From CAVTRI01 sp963737075 (lineage in GTDB: Bacteria > Actinomycetota > Acidimicrobiia > Acidimicrobiales > Palsa-688), in NCBI GenBank assembly GCA_963737075.1, contig CAVTRI010000004.1, positions 68,284 to 132,283 of the forward strand: 64,000 nucleotides of DNA, read 5' to 3'. The translations under genes and the position numbers were made by a program. The stretch's first letter is position 1; every line of letters begins with the position of its first letter. The notes beneath the pieces were generated by a model that was not told where the DNA came from, did not search any database, and saw nothing but the letters and a program-made list of their open reading frames with translations. This document shows, in pieces, positions 63,585-64,000 of this stretch.

Positions 63585-64000
63585 CTTGGTTCATTATCCA
63601 GCCGATCTCCGCGTTTAACTCAGACGCAGGTCAGCCCGAGGTGCGCATCGCGATCGTGATGGACAACTTCACTCCGCATCTTTCGACCAAGAAAGACAGT
63701 CGGGTCGGTGACTGGGCGGCCGCGAACAACGCCGAGCTGGCCTATGTGCCGACCAACGCCAGCTTCCTCAATCGCATCGAATGTCACTTCACCGCGCTGC
63801 GCTACTTCGCTCTCAACGGCACCGACCATCAAAGCCATGAGGAGCAGAACTCGATGATCCGCCGCTACATCGCCTGGCGCAACCGCCACAAGGACCATGA
63901 AGCACTTCGTGCTGTTTCAAAGCGCGCAAAGGTTGCTTGATGCGGCACTAGCACTCACCCGGGATGATTCTCCTCATAGGACGTTCAGGACTTGACCCAG

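Larger units (their letters stand above)
62114..63633 (+). mobile_element. IS3-family insertion sequence nested in IS630
   Basis: A 1,520-bp element starting TGTTTTGCGTCTGAGTT (62114-62130) and ending with AACTCAGACGCAGGTCA (63617-63633); the ends match at 14 of 17 positions and show the TG...CA termini of IS3. The target duplication is GCCC (62110-62113 and 63634-63637), verified against the uninterrupted IS630 copies. Confidence 0.92.
61271..63940 (+). pseudogene. IS630-family transposase, copy 3, split by IS3-family element
   Basis: The 5' part (61271-62113) matches copy 2 except LLTRPGK for LLPRPGK and runs to RYLRSLYPP. The 3' part (63634-63940) resumes EVRIAIVMDNFTPHLSTKKD with NRIECHF and the C-terminus. 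The insertion separates the first catalytic Asp from the second Asp and Glu, so the protein cannot be made. Confidence 0.92.
61177..63948 (+). mobile_element. IS630-family insertion sequence, copy 3, interrupted by IS3
   Basis: A direct repeat of the 44.5-kb element, flanked by TA (61175-76, 63949-50) and carrying an additional 1,524 bp (IS3 element plus a 4-bp duplication). It begins just 6 bp after the stop of the IS110 pseudogene. With copy 1 in the same orientation it brackets about 18 kb. Confidence 0.92.

Noticed and set aside
44555..63948. A bona fide composite transposon bounded by IS630 copies 1 and 3
   Set aside because: Each copy has its own TA duplication, so each inserted independently; the enclosed genes also include other independent insertions.
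1..64000. CRISPR array, tRNA or rRNA genes
   Set aside because: No regularly spaced repeats, cloverleaf-forming sequences or rRNA-like conserved segments were noticed.

Overview
The window is GC-rich, uses GTG as well as ATG starts and carries strong GGAGG-type ribosome binding sites. Its content (PadR regulators, a GAP-family membrane protein, an F420-reductase-like protein, a cytidylate-kinase-like protein, Uma2) fits a soil or water actinobacterium. Class level (Acidimicrobiia or Thermoleophilia are possible) cannot be settled by eye. No rRNA, tRNA, CRISPR array or replication origin was seen.

1-7.2 kb holds unrelated genes, several broken: a DHFR-fold reductase, a TerC pseudogene, a GAP-family membrane protein, a glycosidase fragment, an amidohydrolase, a TRIC-type channel and a frameshifted M20 peptidase. 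8.3-14.7 kb is a storage-carbohydrate and energy block: PPK2, then otsB, a GH65 disaccharide phosphorylase and beta-phosphoglucomutase in one direction, then a DnaJ-like chaperone facing them. 15-17.7 kb has a transposase tail, a beta-hydroxyacid dehydrogenase and a LarA-type nickel-dependent racemase.

17.8-40 kb is a sugar-acid catabolic island. The + strand carries uxaC, fructuronate reductase, an FGGY kinase, a cytidylate-kinase-like gene, a GH2 beta-glucuronidase (frameshifted), a GPH transporter, a larE relic, then phosphoketolase and acetate kinase. The - strand carries a 2-hydroxyacid dehydrogenase, a transaldolase relic, a HAD phosphatase, zwf and an SMP-30 lactonase. From 35.5 to 40.0 kb the same gene set recurs as a paralogous, mostly decayed copy: kinase relic, GH2 relic, the last 37 codons of the transporter, then an intact SMP-30 lactonase and an intact but active-site-altered Zwf paralogue. 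A frameshifted MBL protein, a frameshifted transketolase and an F420-reductase-like gene follow on the - strand. Phosphoketolase and acetate kinase are intact while the local transketolase and transaldolase are broken, which suggests pentose phosphates leave by the phosphoketolase route if no other copies exist.

44.5-64 kb is an insertion-sequence graveyard: three near-identical IS630 copies (one split by an IS3-family element), an IS1111/IS110 element splitting an ABC-transporter ATPase gene, a group II intron whose maturase is split by IS630, an IS256 element and a frameshifted IS110. Host genes surviving between them are a Uma2 protein, a PadR regulator with an ABC permease, and decayed PadR/membrane-protein genes. 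About twenty genes in the window are broken; some breaks (insertions, a 29-bp duplication, large deletions) cannot be sequencing errors, but single-base indels might be.
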